From: Gonocerus acuteangulatus
Taxonomy: Eukaryota > Arthropoda > Insecta > Hemiptera > Coreidae
Length of the DNA: 64,000 bases
Assembly (NCBI GenBank): GCA_946811695.1
Contig: OX328131.1
Coordinates: forward strand, 8,509,326-8,573,325
Direction of reading: 5' to 3'
In this document: in pieces, positions 54,876-64,000 of the stretch
Layout: each line of letters opens with the position of its first letter
How positions within the stretch are numbered: position 1 is the stretch's first letter
Notes under the pieces: generated by a model
Seen by the model: the letters and a program-made list of their open reading frames with translations, nothing else
Told to the model about the DNA's origin: nothing
The model's database searches: none
Translations under genes and position numbers: made by a program

Positions 54876-55146
54876 GCCTAGATGTCGGCGCTAATGGCCT
54901 AGATGTCGGCGCTAATGGCCTAGATGTCGCCGCTAATGGCCTAGATGTCGCCGCTAATGGCCTAGTTGTCGGCGCTGATGGCCTAGATGTCGGTGCTAAT
55001 GGCCTAGATGTCGGCGCTAATGGCCTAGATGTCGGCGCTAATGGCCTAGATGTCGGCGCTAATAGCCTAGATGTCGGCGCTAATGACCTAGATGTCGGCG
55101 CAAATAGCCTAGATGTCGGCGCTAATAGCCTAGATATCGGTGCCCC
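54876..55146. repeat. 21-bp array derived from the SINE A tail, about 13 copies
   Basis: Unit GCCTAGATGTCGGCGCTAATG. The same GATGTCGGCGCTAATGGCCT is a single block in family A SINEs. The plus frame reads LDVGANG in each unit and is open because 21 is a multiple of three. It is an artefact and no protein is proposed. Confidence 0.93.
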
Positions 55147-55179
55147 ATAAAAAATAAATATTTTCTAATTATTTATGTC

Positions 55180-55410
55180 AAAACTTTTATATGGGATGTT
55201 ATAGTATCCAAAAAAAAAGTTTGAATTCTTCGAAAATAGCGACGCGTTTAATGTCTGTCGACAGGTAACGTTTATTTCCTTGTGCGTTAGTCTGCAGGCG
55301 GCAACTTCTAATCCAGAACAAAAAAAAGAAGTCCGGCTCGCAGAAACTGCGTCGACTTAGCGTGGTCCCGTTCTTATCCCTAGTGTCATTTGGAAAGGTT
55401 GAAATATCAT
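55180..55410. mobile_element. HINE-like element, family D end
   Basis: AAGTCCGGCTCGCAGAAACT, GCGTCGACTTAGCGTGGTCC and GTTCTTATCCCTAGTGTCAT mark the terminus. Sequence before it (TATATGGGATG, CTTCGAAAATAGC) mirrors the copy at 38.6 kb. Confidence 0.6.
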
Positions 55411-55611
55411 TATTTTTATTATCTTTTGTAAAAAAAATGTTAACTTCTTGAATAAAAGGAATATTTTAGGTGTCACATGACACAGGAAACTGACAGTATC
55501 CAACTTATGCAGGACCAAACCTTACTCTATCCTTCTCCCTTATTCCTAAAGGAGGCGCTATAAGTCATCACGAAACTAGAAAACTCATTTCACTGTTCAA
55601 TTTATCTATTA

Positions 55612-56174
55612 AAAAAAAAAAAAAAAATCAGTCCCGTAACAGGCCACGAGGGCCTTGGGACAGGTACTATAGAGGTATCGAATTCATGACCATCCGGCAC
55701 ACCAGGGAGATAGTGTGGTCAGTACTATGCTCCGGCCGCCTGATTTTCCGCTTGGCTGCTTCGACTGCTAGAGCCATTAGTACCCAAGATACCCATTATT
55801 TTTTTTTTAATTTATTTATTTTTTTTTTACGGCGCATCGACATAATTCTTGGCCATTACCGCCGACATCCAGGGTGCAGCCAGGAATTTTCTCATCGAGC
55901 CCTGAGATGAGAAAAATCCTGCCGCCGGTGGGGATCGAACCCACCATCTCCCGCTTATGAATCCAGCGCGCTAGCAACTAGACCACGGGAGACCCCCATA
56001 CCCATTATTTAATTAATTAAAGGCTGGGTCGGCCTAGGGACGGTCAGGGAGGCCGAATTCAACCCATGAACGAAGACACTAGAAGAAAACATCTTTAGTG
56101 CATGCTCGGGATTTGAACTCAGGACCTCCAACTTATTAGTCCAGTGCTCTACCACTGAGCTAATTTTGCCCCCA
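55612..56174 (-). mobile_element. tRNA-derived SINE, family B, interrupted
   Basis: From the minus strand: head TTAGCTCAGTGGTAGAGCAC near 56160, B-box GAGTTCAAATCCCGAGC, then CCTGACCGTCCCTAGGCC and tail TGTTACGGGACTGA near 55.63 kb. A family A SINE is inserted in the middle. Confidence 0.9.
55801..55997 (-). mobile_element. tRNA-derived SINE, family A, nested in family B
   Basis: Minus strand: GGTCTCCCGTGGTCTAGTTG (A-box), GGTGGGTTCGATCCCCACC (B-box), GGCGGCAGGATTTTTCTC, GGATGTCGGCGGTAATGGCC and GATGCGCCGTAAAAA. The 12-bp duplication ATACCCATTATT flanks it (55789-55800 and 55998-56009). Confidence 0.93.
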
Positions 56175-56424
56175 GTATATTGAGTATATTAAATTTCTAA
56201 AAATGTTGCGTTTTTTCTTATATTTTAGTATTAATTTTTTTTTCCTGATGCAAATAATCTTTAAATTCTCATACAAAAATTGACCTAAGGCCTTCGAAAG
56301 TGATTCTTGAACTGATGCAATCCTTAAAATCACAAAATACAACCCTTAAAAAGTATACCCATGTATGATTCGAGCAATATATCAAGTCAAGTAAATTAAA
56401 TAAACATCCTAAAATAATAATAAT

Positions 56425-56516
56425 AATGGCTGCTTCGACTGCTAGAGTCATTAGCAGCCAAGGTACCCATCGATAAATTTAGTAAAGGCTGGGTCGGCCT
56501 AGGGACGGTCAGGGAG
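56425..56516 (-). mobile_element. SINE family B internal fragment
   Basis: GGCTGCTTCGACTGCTAGAG and GGCTGGGTCGGCCTAGGGAC match the SINE body only. Confidence 0.75.
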
Positions 56517-56599
56517 GGGGGATATTTGTTAGTTATTTAAAAATAAATACTAATTAAAAAGTGAGGCAAATTGAGAAAAGATGGGCCTTTTTTATACAC

Positions 56600-56865
56600 G
56601 TTATGTAGTGTGGAAAGGATGGGACATCACCATCATCGTGTGAAATTAAAGAATTTGTTCAGAATGGCTCTTTAGCATTAAAGCACATTTATTAGTTTTG
56701 AAATAGAAATGAGAAAAAAATTAGATTGAAATAGAATTTCTTTTAAAACTACGAGGTACCATTTTGAAGCTTATTAAATAATGCAACTTTTGAGGCGGAG
56801 GCAAACCTGTATGTCTAAAAATGGCTGATCAAGAAAATATTTAATAATTTAATAAAACTAATATT
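56600..56865. mobile_element. family I foldback arm fragment
   Basis: ATGGGACATCACCATCATCG, AATGGCTCTTTAGCATTAAA, GAGGTACCATTTTGAAGCTT and CTTTTGAGGCGGAGGCAAAC match the right arm of the foldback at 25.2-26.2 kb. Confidence 0.75.
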
Positions 56866-57149
56866 AATATATACTAGCTGAATACCCGTGCTCCGTCACG
56901 GCAGATAAGTAGTTATTTTATTGCCTTAAATAATCTACTATATATTTGTCAAATACCACTAACCCACTCACTCACTCACCTATCATCGCCCAGCCCAAAC
57001 CGCTCGACAGAAAAATTTGAAATTTTGCATGGACACTCCCTATATAACGTAGGCACTCACTAAGAAAGGATTTTTTGATATTCGAATTTTTAAGTATTTT
57101 TAGAGGGATTTAAAGTTTTAGGTGGTTAGAGCTGGCAAGCCTAGGCAGC

Positions 57150-58202
57150 ATACTGCATGTTCACTTTAACACTACATGTTCACTTTAACACCTAACTGCA
57201 GTATCTACACGGCCGAATTATTAGCTATCAACAAGGCTCTTAATATAGTAACTCCAAAAGATGGCAATATTAATATTTTTACAGACTCCCTATCAGCACT
57301 ACTAGCCTTGAATAATCCATTTACCAAACATCCACTGACAATAGACATCTTAGAATCACTTGATCAGCTAAACCACCAAAACCAAAATGTTACATTTGTC
57401 TGGATCCCCAGTCATTGCGGCATAAAGGGCAATGAAGCAGTTGACGAGTTGGCTAAAAAGGCCATAGGAGAAGGAATTGAATACCCCAGGATACCTCAGG
57501 GTGATGTTCTGAACTATGTGAAGCATACAATTCTAGAAAAGTGGCAACAAACCTGGGACTCTGTAACTGATAATAAATTACGAATTATAAAAACACGAGT
57601 AACACCTTGGCAAACATCAATTCGGCCAACTAAAAAAGAAGAACGCATCCTGACTCGCCTTAGGATCGGCCATACAAGATTATCCCACTCATATCTAATG
57701 TCCCGAGGCGCCCCTCCAATTTGTGAAAAATGTAACCAAATCATCACCGTTCATCACCTGTTGATTAATTGTAAAATCTATGAGAAACACAGAAGAGAAG
57801 CCCAGGTATCAGATAGAATTGATGAAATATTAGCGGATCATCACAAACAGATCAATAAGCTATTCGAATTTTTAACATCAAGTGAACTAATAAATAATAT
57901 CTAAAAATATAAATTAAATATAAATACATAATCAAATATGTGACACCATAACAAATATCATAATCTAAATATTTAAATCACCTCAAAAATATCGTAAACA
58001 AGGAAACATTAAAATTAAAATCATCCGAAATAATAACCTTCAAATAAAATTATAATTCCATTCCCCCATTCTTTCTGGTTAATTTCGCGCAACGCCAATA
58101 GAATCAATTAAACAAATAAACATCTATAATCTTGTGTTTAATGACCCCATAGTGGTCCACGACACATTAAACAAATAAATAAAAAAAAAAAAAAAAAAAA
58201 AA
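57150..58202 (+). mobile_element. 5'-truncated RNase H-bearing LINE with poly-A
   Basis: GCCTAGGCAGC flanks it (57139-57149 and 58203-58213). It carries the RNase H end of pol, about 240 bp of 3' UTR, then a hairpin (CCCCATAGTGGTCC) and TTAAACAAATAAATAA with a poly-A of about 20. A short GTTCACTTTAACAC duplication lies at its left edge. Confidence 0.9.
57176..57904 (+). pseudogene. LINE pol RNase H domain and C-terminal knuckle
   Basis: The frame is open for 242 codons to TAA 57902-57904. Catalytic-type motifs are IYTAELLAINKAL (Glu), NIFTDSLSALLAL (Asp) and FVWIPSHCGIKGNEAVDELA (His and Asp). The first acidic motif (usually TDGS) is lost with the 5' truncation. Then ILTRLRIGHTRLSHSYLMSR and the knuckle CEKCNQIITVHHLLINC follow. 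It is a different lineage from the 6.4 kb element but has the same domain order. The clean frame suggests a fairly recent insertion. Confidence 0.92.
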
Positions 58203-58340
58203 GCCTAGGCAGCCTGCGTTGCTAGGACGATAACAGAACAGCTGTTACCGTACATTATCTATTTCATAGTATTATTTTTAATTGAGGTTAATTTCAACTA
58301 TGATGGCAGTCCTAGAAATAAACTGTCCCTCATAGAGTTT

Positions 58341-58690
58341 AGCTGGGTAATTTTCGGGGGGGGGCTGGGTAATGTTCGGGAGGGGGAGGGCTGGTACCAT
58401 TTCCGGGGTATCGAATACTAACAGTTTAGAACTTGGAATAGTTTTAGGCAAATAAAACGCTAATGCAACTGAAATGAAATTTATTTTTAAGGTTTTTAAG
58501 ACACATTTTTACCATCAAATCAAAATTTCGGGGGGGGGGGCTGCAGACCCCTCAGTTCCCCCTTATATACGCCCATTCTTGTAACCTATAGGTAAAGGGT
58601 TATCTGTAGATTATCTGTTTCTTGACACTGATTACTTATCAATTGATCTATAACATGTAGTATGACGTGGACCGTGCTACAATAAACTGC
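58341..58690. other. G-rich unassigned DNA
   Basis: Several G-runs (GGTAATTTTCGGGGGGGGG, AATGTTCGGGAGGGGGAGGG). A block TCTTGACACTGATTACTTAT recurs inverted at 58.87 and 32.17 kb. No gene. Confidence 0.45.
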
Positions 58691-58785
58691 AAAAAACTAT
58701 GCAGTAGTGTTAATTTTGATGATACATTATTTGACGCAATAAAATAACTACTGTCTTCCGTGACGAAGCACAGGTATTCAGCTAG
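58690..58785 (+). mobile_element. Helitron family G 3' end
   Basis: AGTAGTGTTAATTTTGATGA and GAAGCACAGGTATTCAGCTAG followed by T. Confidence 0.7.
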
Positions 58786-59300
58786 TGTAACATAAAAGTT
58801 AACGCTACTCTTTACTTTTGTACACTTTATTATAGCACGGTTCCCGTCAAACTATTTGTTATTCATCAATTGATAAGTAATCAAAGTATAATGTTTCTTG
58901 ACACTGGGGCGCTCCGGACCAGTGTCAACAAAGAGGTGCCCAGTTATCTGTATGTTACCAGCAATAAAAGTTTAACCAGTACAGGTAGAACTTCTTTGTC
59001 AATAATAAATGGACGCTAAAATTTAAAAATTGATGTTTCCAAGATGTCGTTTGGAAACACACATTGTATTTGCGAGCATTATCAAGAAGTGTTCTGACTG
59101 GGGATGCTGATGGGTGAGGAGGCTGTGCAGGGGTTCGGGATATTATAACCTCGGATGGACCATCACCAGGTATAGCGTAAACTCTATGACGGACAAAATC
59201 ACAGTTTATTGCTAGTAATCCAAGGTCTGCCATCATAGTTGAAATTAACCTCAATTAAAAATAATACTATGAAATAGATACAGTATGGTAACATCTGACC
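58786..59300. other. unassigned repeat DNA sharing a hairpin block with 32.2 kb
   Basis: GATAAGTAATCAAAGTATAA and TTTCTTGACACTGGGGCGCT match 32.16-32.25 kb. A 99-codon minus frame at 58955-59254 has no signature I can name. Confidence 0.45.
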
Positions 59301-59800
59301 TGTTGTTGTCATCTGACCTAGCAACCCATGCTGCCTAGGCTTGCCTGGTCTAACTAACTAAAAATCTAAACCCCTCTAAAAATACTACGTTCCATAGGGA
59401 GTGTCCATGAAAAATTTCAAATTTTTCTTTCCAGTGGTTTCGGCTAGGTGATGATAGATCACTGAGTGAGTGGTATTTGACAAATATAAAGTAGATTTTT
59501 TATTCTTCTATGTAGTATTTTTAGCACTTTCCTCCGAAGGAAAGTAGCTATTGAGTACGGTAACAGCTGTCCTGTTATCGTCCTAGCAACGCATGCTGCC
59601 TAGGCTTGCCTGCTCAAACCAACTAAAACTTCAAACCCCTCTAAAAATACTTAAAAATAGAATATCAAAAAATCCTTTCTTAGCGAGTGTCTACGTTCTA
59701 TAAATAGTGTCCATGCAAAATTTCAAATTTTTCTGTCAAGTGGTTTAGGCTGGGTGATGATAGGTCAGTGAGTGGTATTTGACAAATATATGGTAGATTC
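59300..59800. mobile_element. tandem pair of Helitron G interior pieces around a solo HINE end
   Basis: ATGCTGCCTAGGCTTGCCTG and TTTCAAATTTTTCTTTCCAG occur at about 59.33-59.50 kb and again at about 59.58-59.77 kb. At the junction (59520-59557) is only the terminal hairpin of family E, TTAGCACTTTCCTCCGAAGG. Confidence 0.65.
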
Positions 59801-59960
59801 TCATCTATATGGCTCTTAGTATAGCTCTTATTTTTCATGTTCATATCACTATAACTGGTGTTTCTTAATGGAAAATTAATATTCATTCTAAATTAGTCTT
59901 TATTTTCGATACATTGATCAGAAGTCCCGAAAACACAGGTTTCTTTTAAAAAAGAACTGT
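59800..59960. mobile_element. family I foldback arm fragment
   Basis: CATCTATATGGCTCTTAGTA and CTGGTGTTTCTTAATGG match 26.06-26.20 kb. Confidence 0.7.
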
Positions 59961-59963
59961 AGT

Positions 59964-60086
59964 TTTTAGCACTTTCCTCCGAAGGAAAGTAGCTATTGAG
60001 GTTGGACTCATGACGGAATTTTTGAAAAATTTCTTCAAATCTTTATCGATCCTACCTAGTAGACACCAAAAATGACCCCCGTTAAA

Positions 60087-60126
<40 letters not shown>

Positions 60127-61049
60127 TGTGTGTCTGTTAACACGATAGCGGCCAGAGTTTTTGTTTTTTTCGTCACGAAACTTGGTATATAGCATTCAAT
60201 TAGCAAACGATTGAACGAGTTCGTTAACCACCAAAGTCGGTCCACCGGAAGGGGGGGTTTACCCCAAACCCAAAACACTAATTTGACTATGTCAGCCGTA
60301 ATATTTGTTATATTTCAACGAAACTTGGTATTCGTAGTGGTAATATAGAGAGAAAAGTGAGATATAAAAATGAACTAAATCGGTTCATTAGAAGGGGGGG
60401 GGGGGTTTACTCCGGACCCACAATACCAATTCGCCACTACCAGCCGTGATTTTTGGTATATTTGGACGAAACTCGGTATTCGTAGTGGTAATCTACAGGT
60501 AAATATGTGTTGTAAAAATAAACTAAATCGGTTCATTAGAAGGGTGGGTTTACTCCGGACCCAAATTCCAAATATACTCATACCGGTCGTAATTTCTTCT
60601 GTATTGTAGCGAAACGCGGTATACGTCGTGGGCAACTCATGAGAAAGAAGTGTTGTAAAAATGAGCTGAATCGGTCAATCGGGAAGCGGGGGTTTAATTT
60701 GTAATATATTTGAATAGAAAAGCCCGTCAGACGTAGGTTCACAAAGCCGCCGCAAGGAGCGCTTTCTACCACTAGAGTGACTGAATCCTGTTCCTGCGTT
60801 AGATCAAAATACGATAATATGAGGTTTTTTGTATTTATTACGTAGTGTAATAGGTACCATGTGTAAACATAACTCTGGAAGCAAATTAATAATTGATCAG
60901 TTACTCATTACAAATTTAAAAGAGAACTATTCACGTTTTTATTTTATTTATGTAGGATATTTTAAGCAAATTGTTCTGGAAAGCAGTCTAAACTACCCAA
61001 ATTCTGACGAAAGTGCTTAGTTATGCAGCTCCTGCGTGACGGACTTTTA
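59964..61049 (-). mobile_element. HINE/DINE-1-like element, family E (copy 4)
   Basis: Left end TTTTTAGCACTTTCCTCCGA, right end GCAGCTCCTGCGTGACGGAC. TA core 60087-60127. Modules with CCGGACCCA and GAAACTCGGTA blocks repeat at about 145 bp. It closely matches copy 3. The minus frames at 60375-60772 are open across module borders but have no known family. Confidence 0.75.
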
Positions 61050-61054
61050 CAATA

Positions 61055-61190
61055 GACAAACGTTTGAGTTGTTCTGCTACATGTTGCGATAGAACGCTGA
61101 ATTTTCGTCACTAAACTACAAATAAAATGCAGAATAAACCTTTAAATTTATGCCATCTCAATGCGGGACACCCTGTATATTAAGATATTT
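61055..61190 (-). mobile_element. mariner-like terminus fragment (TACAGGGTGTCCC type)
   Basis: Minus strand: TACAGGGTGTCCCGCATTGA, then GGTTTATTCTGCATTTTATT and TAGTTTAGTGACGAAAATTC. Counterpart of 25.02-25.13 kb. Confidence 0.45.
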
Positions 61191-61376
61191 ATTTAAGATT
61201 ACAATTACTGTTATATATATTACACAATAATAATAAAAAAAATTATTATATGATATATAAAATGGCCAATAAGTAATTCCATGTTTTTATAAAACAATTT
61301 TTTTTTAATAGCCATTATTAGTTAGGAGTAACTATATATCATTTAATTAGGATAATATTTATTATGTAGTTTGGAG

Positions 61377-61972
61377 CAGAGATGGGCATAATTTTATTTA
61401 TAAATAAAAATACGAATTTATTCGTACATCATATATTTGTGAATACGAATATAAATAAATTCGTATTCATAAGTGTGAATACGAATTTATTTGTATTCAC
61501 ATATATTAAATATAAAAATACAAATAAAATTGTAAATAATCAAAAAAAATGTGAATATTTACAAAAAATCAAGTGATTACAAAAAAAATCACATCAAAAT
61601 ATACGAATACAAATTTATTCACATTATAATTTGTGAATAAAAATGTATTCACAATAAAATTCGCAAATAAATCATGAATTTATTCGTATTAAGATGATCT
61701 TACGAAAGTTATTGAAGGTGATTTTTTTGTTTTTTTAAGGCGTTTAACGTCTAGGTTATTAGCGCCTAGATTTTACCCCGAGTCCGCCGCGGGACCACCA
61801 GCCATGCTGCAGGGACACAGTTTGTCATCTGTACCTCCAGAAAAAAAAAAAAAAAAAAAAAAAAAAGAAATATCACCTTCAATAACATTCGTAATATCAT
61901 CTTAATACGAATAAATTCATAATTTACTCGCGAATTTTATTGTGAATAAATTTTTATTCAGAAATAATAATG

Positions 61973-62018
<46 letters not shown>

Positions 62019-62409
62019 ATATATATATTATATTAATAATATATATATATATTATAATAATATATATATATTATAATAAATAATAAATTTTTATTCGTAT
62101 ATTTTAATGTGATTTTTTTTAATCACTTGATTTTTTGTAAATATTCATATTTTTTGTGATTATTTACAATTTTTTCTGTGAATTTATTTTTATTCGCAGA
62201 AAAACTTGCGAATAAAATTTTATTTGTATTTTTATATTTAATATATGTGAATAAAAATAAATTCGTATTCGCACTTATGAATACGAATTTATTTATATTC
62301 GTATTCACAAATATATGAAGTACAAATTTATTTATATTCGTATTCACAAATATATGAAGTACGAATAAATTCGTATTTTTATTTATAAATAAAAGTATGC
62401 CCATCTCTG
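61377..62409. mobile_element. hAT foldback (CAGAGATGGGC) with SINE-like centre, copy 2
   Basis: Starts CAGAGATGGGCATAATTTTA and ends TATGCCCATCTCTG with duplication GTTTGGAG (61369-61376 and 62410-62417). The arms match copy 1. A TA/TATTAA expansion lies at about 61975-62085 in the right arm. The target is the very start of a family C SINE. Confidence 0.92.
61727..61862 (+). mobile_element. SINE-like block in the foldback centre
   Basis: AAGGCGTTTAACGTCTAGGT, GACCACCAGCCATGCTGCAG and TCATCTGTACCTCCAG then a poly-A. Homologous to 36.72-36.89 kb. Confidence 0.75.
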
Positions 62410-62590
62410 GTTTGGAGGCCCGATGGCCGTGAGAATTAAGGCGTGAGCATTTAAAACCCTTGCTACAGGGGCATGGGTTCGATTCCCACTAGGGTTGGTG
62501 GCTTTTCTTTAGAAATAAGAATAGGCATCTGCCCTATCCTGGCTAGAATAGGGTGGTAACCTATAGATAACCCGTCCTAAAATTTGTATT
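62410..62590 (+). mobile_element. tRNA-derived SINE, family C
   Basis: Head GGAGGCCCGATGGCCGTGAG (A-box region), B-box ATGGGTTCGATTCCCACT, then GGTGGCTTTTCTTTAGAAAT and GGTAACCTATAGATAACCCG with tail TCCTAAAATTTG. Confidence 0.85.
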
Positions 62591-63148
62591 TAATAATAAA
62601 TGGACGCTAAAATTTAATAATATTATGTAGTTTATTATGATTCTATTTTTTATGTTTTATATCTTACATAGTATGTTCAGAATAGTTATTATATTATATA
62701 TAATATGTATATGTAAGCATACGTATACCCCCCCAACGAAAAAAAAGATCTTGTATTAAAGCCAAGTAGTTGATTGTTCTAATGCCTAATTCAACCGAGG
62801 AACCCCCCTCCCCTGAATTCAATTTTCATCCTGCCCTTGTGAATTCCTCGTTGTATAATAGATAAAAAGACACAGCCGTGCCTTACTCCTCCTTCTTCTC
62901 GCCCCTAGCTTCATCTCTTTAAGTGCTCCTAGAGCTGCATAGAAAGTATGAACCCATCTCGTGAATAGCGGGATGCATCTCGCTAAATCCGCGAGAGAAA
63001 AGCATCGTGTATTCGCTGATGTGGAAAATGTTCCCTCAGCTTTCCGACTTGGATATGCCTGTCTCTAAGATTCGGTAGAAAGCCCGACTCGCAGGAACTG
63101 CGCCATCTTAGTATCTTTCCAGAAAATAATTATCCTCTGTAAGGTTTG
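62591..63148. other. unassigned DNA with a worn HINE family D terminus
   Basis: AGCCCGACTCGCAGGAACTG at about 63083 is the family D start. Upstream is AT-rich then mixed-composition DNA with no ORF signature. Confidence 0.45.
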
Positions 63149-63152
63149 AAAG

Positions 63153-63430
63153 GGGGACGAGGTTAGCTCAGTGTTAGAACACTCGACTAATATGCTGGAG
63201 GACCTGAGTTCAAATCCCTAACAAGCACTAAAGATTTTTATCTTCAAGTGTCTTCGTTCATGGACTGGATTTTGCCTTCCTGACCGTCCCTAGGCCCACC
63301 CAGTCAGCAATTAGTTTATTAATGGGTACCCGCAAACGAGAAAATCAGGTGGCCCGAGCATGGTCAAGAATCAGATACCTCTACAGTATCTACCCCTCGT
63401 GGCGTGTTACGGAACTGTTTTTTTTTTTAA
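63153..63430 (+). mobile_element. tRNA-derived SINE, family B
   Basis: A-box GTTAGCTCAGTGTTAGAACA, B-box TGAGTTCAAATCCC, CCTGACCGTCCCTAGGCCC and tail GTGTTACGGAACTG plus a T-run. Slightly shortened in the body (ACCACACTATCTCCC region missing). Confidence 0.88.
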
Positions 63431-64000
63431 TGATTTGAAATGTTTAGAATAGAGTGAAACATTCTATTATAATATGATGAAATTTATTTTATTTACTGTT
63501 TAAATTATTAATTTGAATTCAGTGACTACAACTAAAAATTTAGAATTATATAATATTGTTATTTCATTATTTTATTTAGTCATAAGTTATTAATTTTTAT
63601 TCGACTAAAATAAATTATAATTACACTAATTGGGGTCTCCCGTGGTCTAGTGGCTAGCGCGCTAGATTCATAAGCAGGAGAGGGTGGGTTCGATTCCCAC
63701 CGGCGGCAGGAATTTTCTCATCTCAGGGCTCGCTGAGAAAATTCCTGGCTGCACCCTGGATGTCGGCGCTAATGGCCACTATCTCCCTACTTTGTAGAGT
63801 AGGAAAGAATCAGATACCTCTAGAGTATCTACCCCTCGTGGCGTGTTACGGAACTGTATTTTTTTTTTTTTTTAAGATTTGAAATGTTTAGAATAGAGTG
63901 AAACATTCTATTATAATATGATGAAATTTTTTTTTTTTTTACTGTTTAAATTATTATTTTGAATTCAGTGACTACAAAATTTAGTATTATATAATATTGT
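63366..64000. repeat. local duplication of SINE B tail plus flank
   Basis: AAGAATCAGATACCTCTA...GGAACTG and the following GATTTGAAATGTTTAGAATA...ATATAATATTGT occur from 63366 to about 63560 and again from 63804 to the window end. The offset is 438-444 bp. The second copy runs off the window. Confidence 0.92.
63632..63875 (+). mobile_element. chimeric SINE: family A head, family B tail
   Basis: The first 145 bp are family A (GGTCTCCCGTGGTCTAGTGG, GGGTTCGATTCCCACCGG, GGATGTCGGCGCTAATGGCC). It then changes abruptly to ACTATCTCCCTACTTTGTAG and the family B tail CAGATACCTCTAGAGTATCT, GTGTTACGGAACTG. The tail and its flank repeat 63.37-63.56 kb. Confidence 0.9.

Larger units (their letters stand above)
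56874..58340 (-). mobile_element. Helitron family G, minus orientation, interrupted by a LINE
   Basis: The 3' end is CTAGCTGAATACCCGTGCTC read from the plus strand. The interior includes CTATCATCGCCCAGCCC and AAGCCTAGGCAGC. A LINE splits it at 57150-58202. The 5' end was not resolved. Confidence 0.65.

Noticed and set aside
54857..55150. Repetitive protein gene (LDVGANG repeats)
   Set aside because: The frame stays open only because the unit is 21 bp. The unit is a non-coding SINE tail and there is no gene context.
58888..58960. Aspartic protease DTGA motif (FLDTGALRTSV)
   Set aside because: The same DNA is a hairpin (TTTCTTGACACTGG and its inverse). The copy at 32.18 kb reads DIGA, and the frame closes within 43 codons. 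It is too short to call a protease.
60375..60772. Coding genes in HINE family E modules
   Set aside because: The frames follow the 145-bp modules, differ between copies and match no protein family known to me.

Overview
The window is repeat-dense, AT-rich eukaryotic nuclear DNA, most likely from an arthropod and probably an insect. The evidence is the transposon content. There are jockey/I-type, RTE-type and Penelope-like retroelement pieces, Gypsy LTR DNA, hAT, mariner-like and Transib-like DNA transposons, Helitrons, DINE-1/Helentron-type elements, and tRNA- and 5S-derived SINEs. No single-copy host gene with exons could be supported. The species cannot be named from this sequence alone.

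Layout. 1-2.9 kb: a Helitron, a 5'-truncated jockey-type reverse transcriptase and an 18-bp minisatellite. 3.3-5.9 kb: a SINE (15-bp target duplication) split by a DNA transposon whose ends begin CACAGTG, itself carrying a solo Gypsy LTR. 6.3-14.3 kb, minus strand: one nearly complete non-LTR retrotransposon with gag, an unidentified middle ORF and an endonuclease-RT-RNase H ORF. It is interrupted by two foldback elements (8-bp target duplications), a 268-bp insertion and a 34-bp minisatellite grown inside the zinc-knuckle codons. 14.5-15.4 kb: fifteen copies of a SINE tRNA half at 41-bp spacing. 15.7-24.7 kb: HINE-like elements, Helitrons, hAT relics, a helicase fragment and an RTE fragment. 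25-37.3 kb: long foldbacks, a 5S-derived SINE, 31-bp repeats, hAT MITEs, a Penelope-like fragment and a hAT foldback with a SINE-like centre. 38-46.9 kb: SINEs, a 70-bp array, more Helitrons and HINEs. 46.7-50.2 kb: LINE fragments and a mariner-like element with very long inverted repeats. 52.6-54.9 kb: a Gypsy 3' end whose LTR has expanded to six 194-bp units. 54.9-64 kb: a SINE-derived 21-bp array, SINE-in-SINE, a LINE in a Helitron, another HINE, a second hAT foldback and a chimeric SINE made by local duplication.

No host pathway is encoded. The order of invasion can be read from nesting and target duplications. All coding regions belong to mobile elements and nearly all are broken. The most unusual items are the middle ORF of the minus-strand LINE, the RSS-like Transib-type element, the 5S-derived SINE and the tandem arrays built from pieces of SINEs, an LTR and a gag gene.
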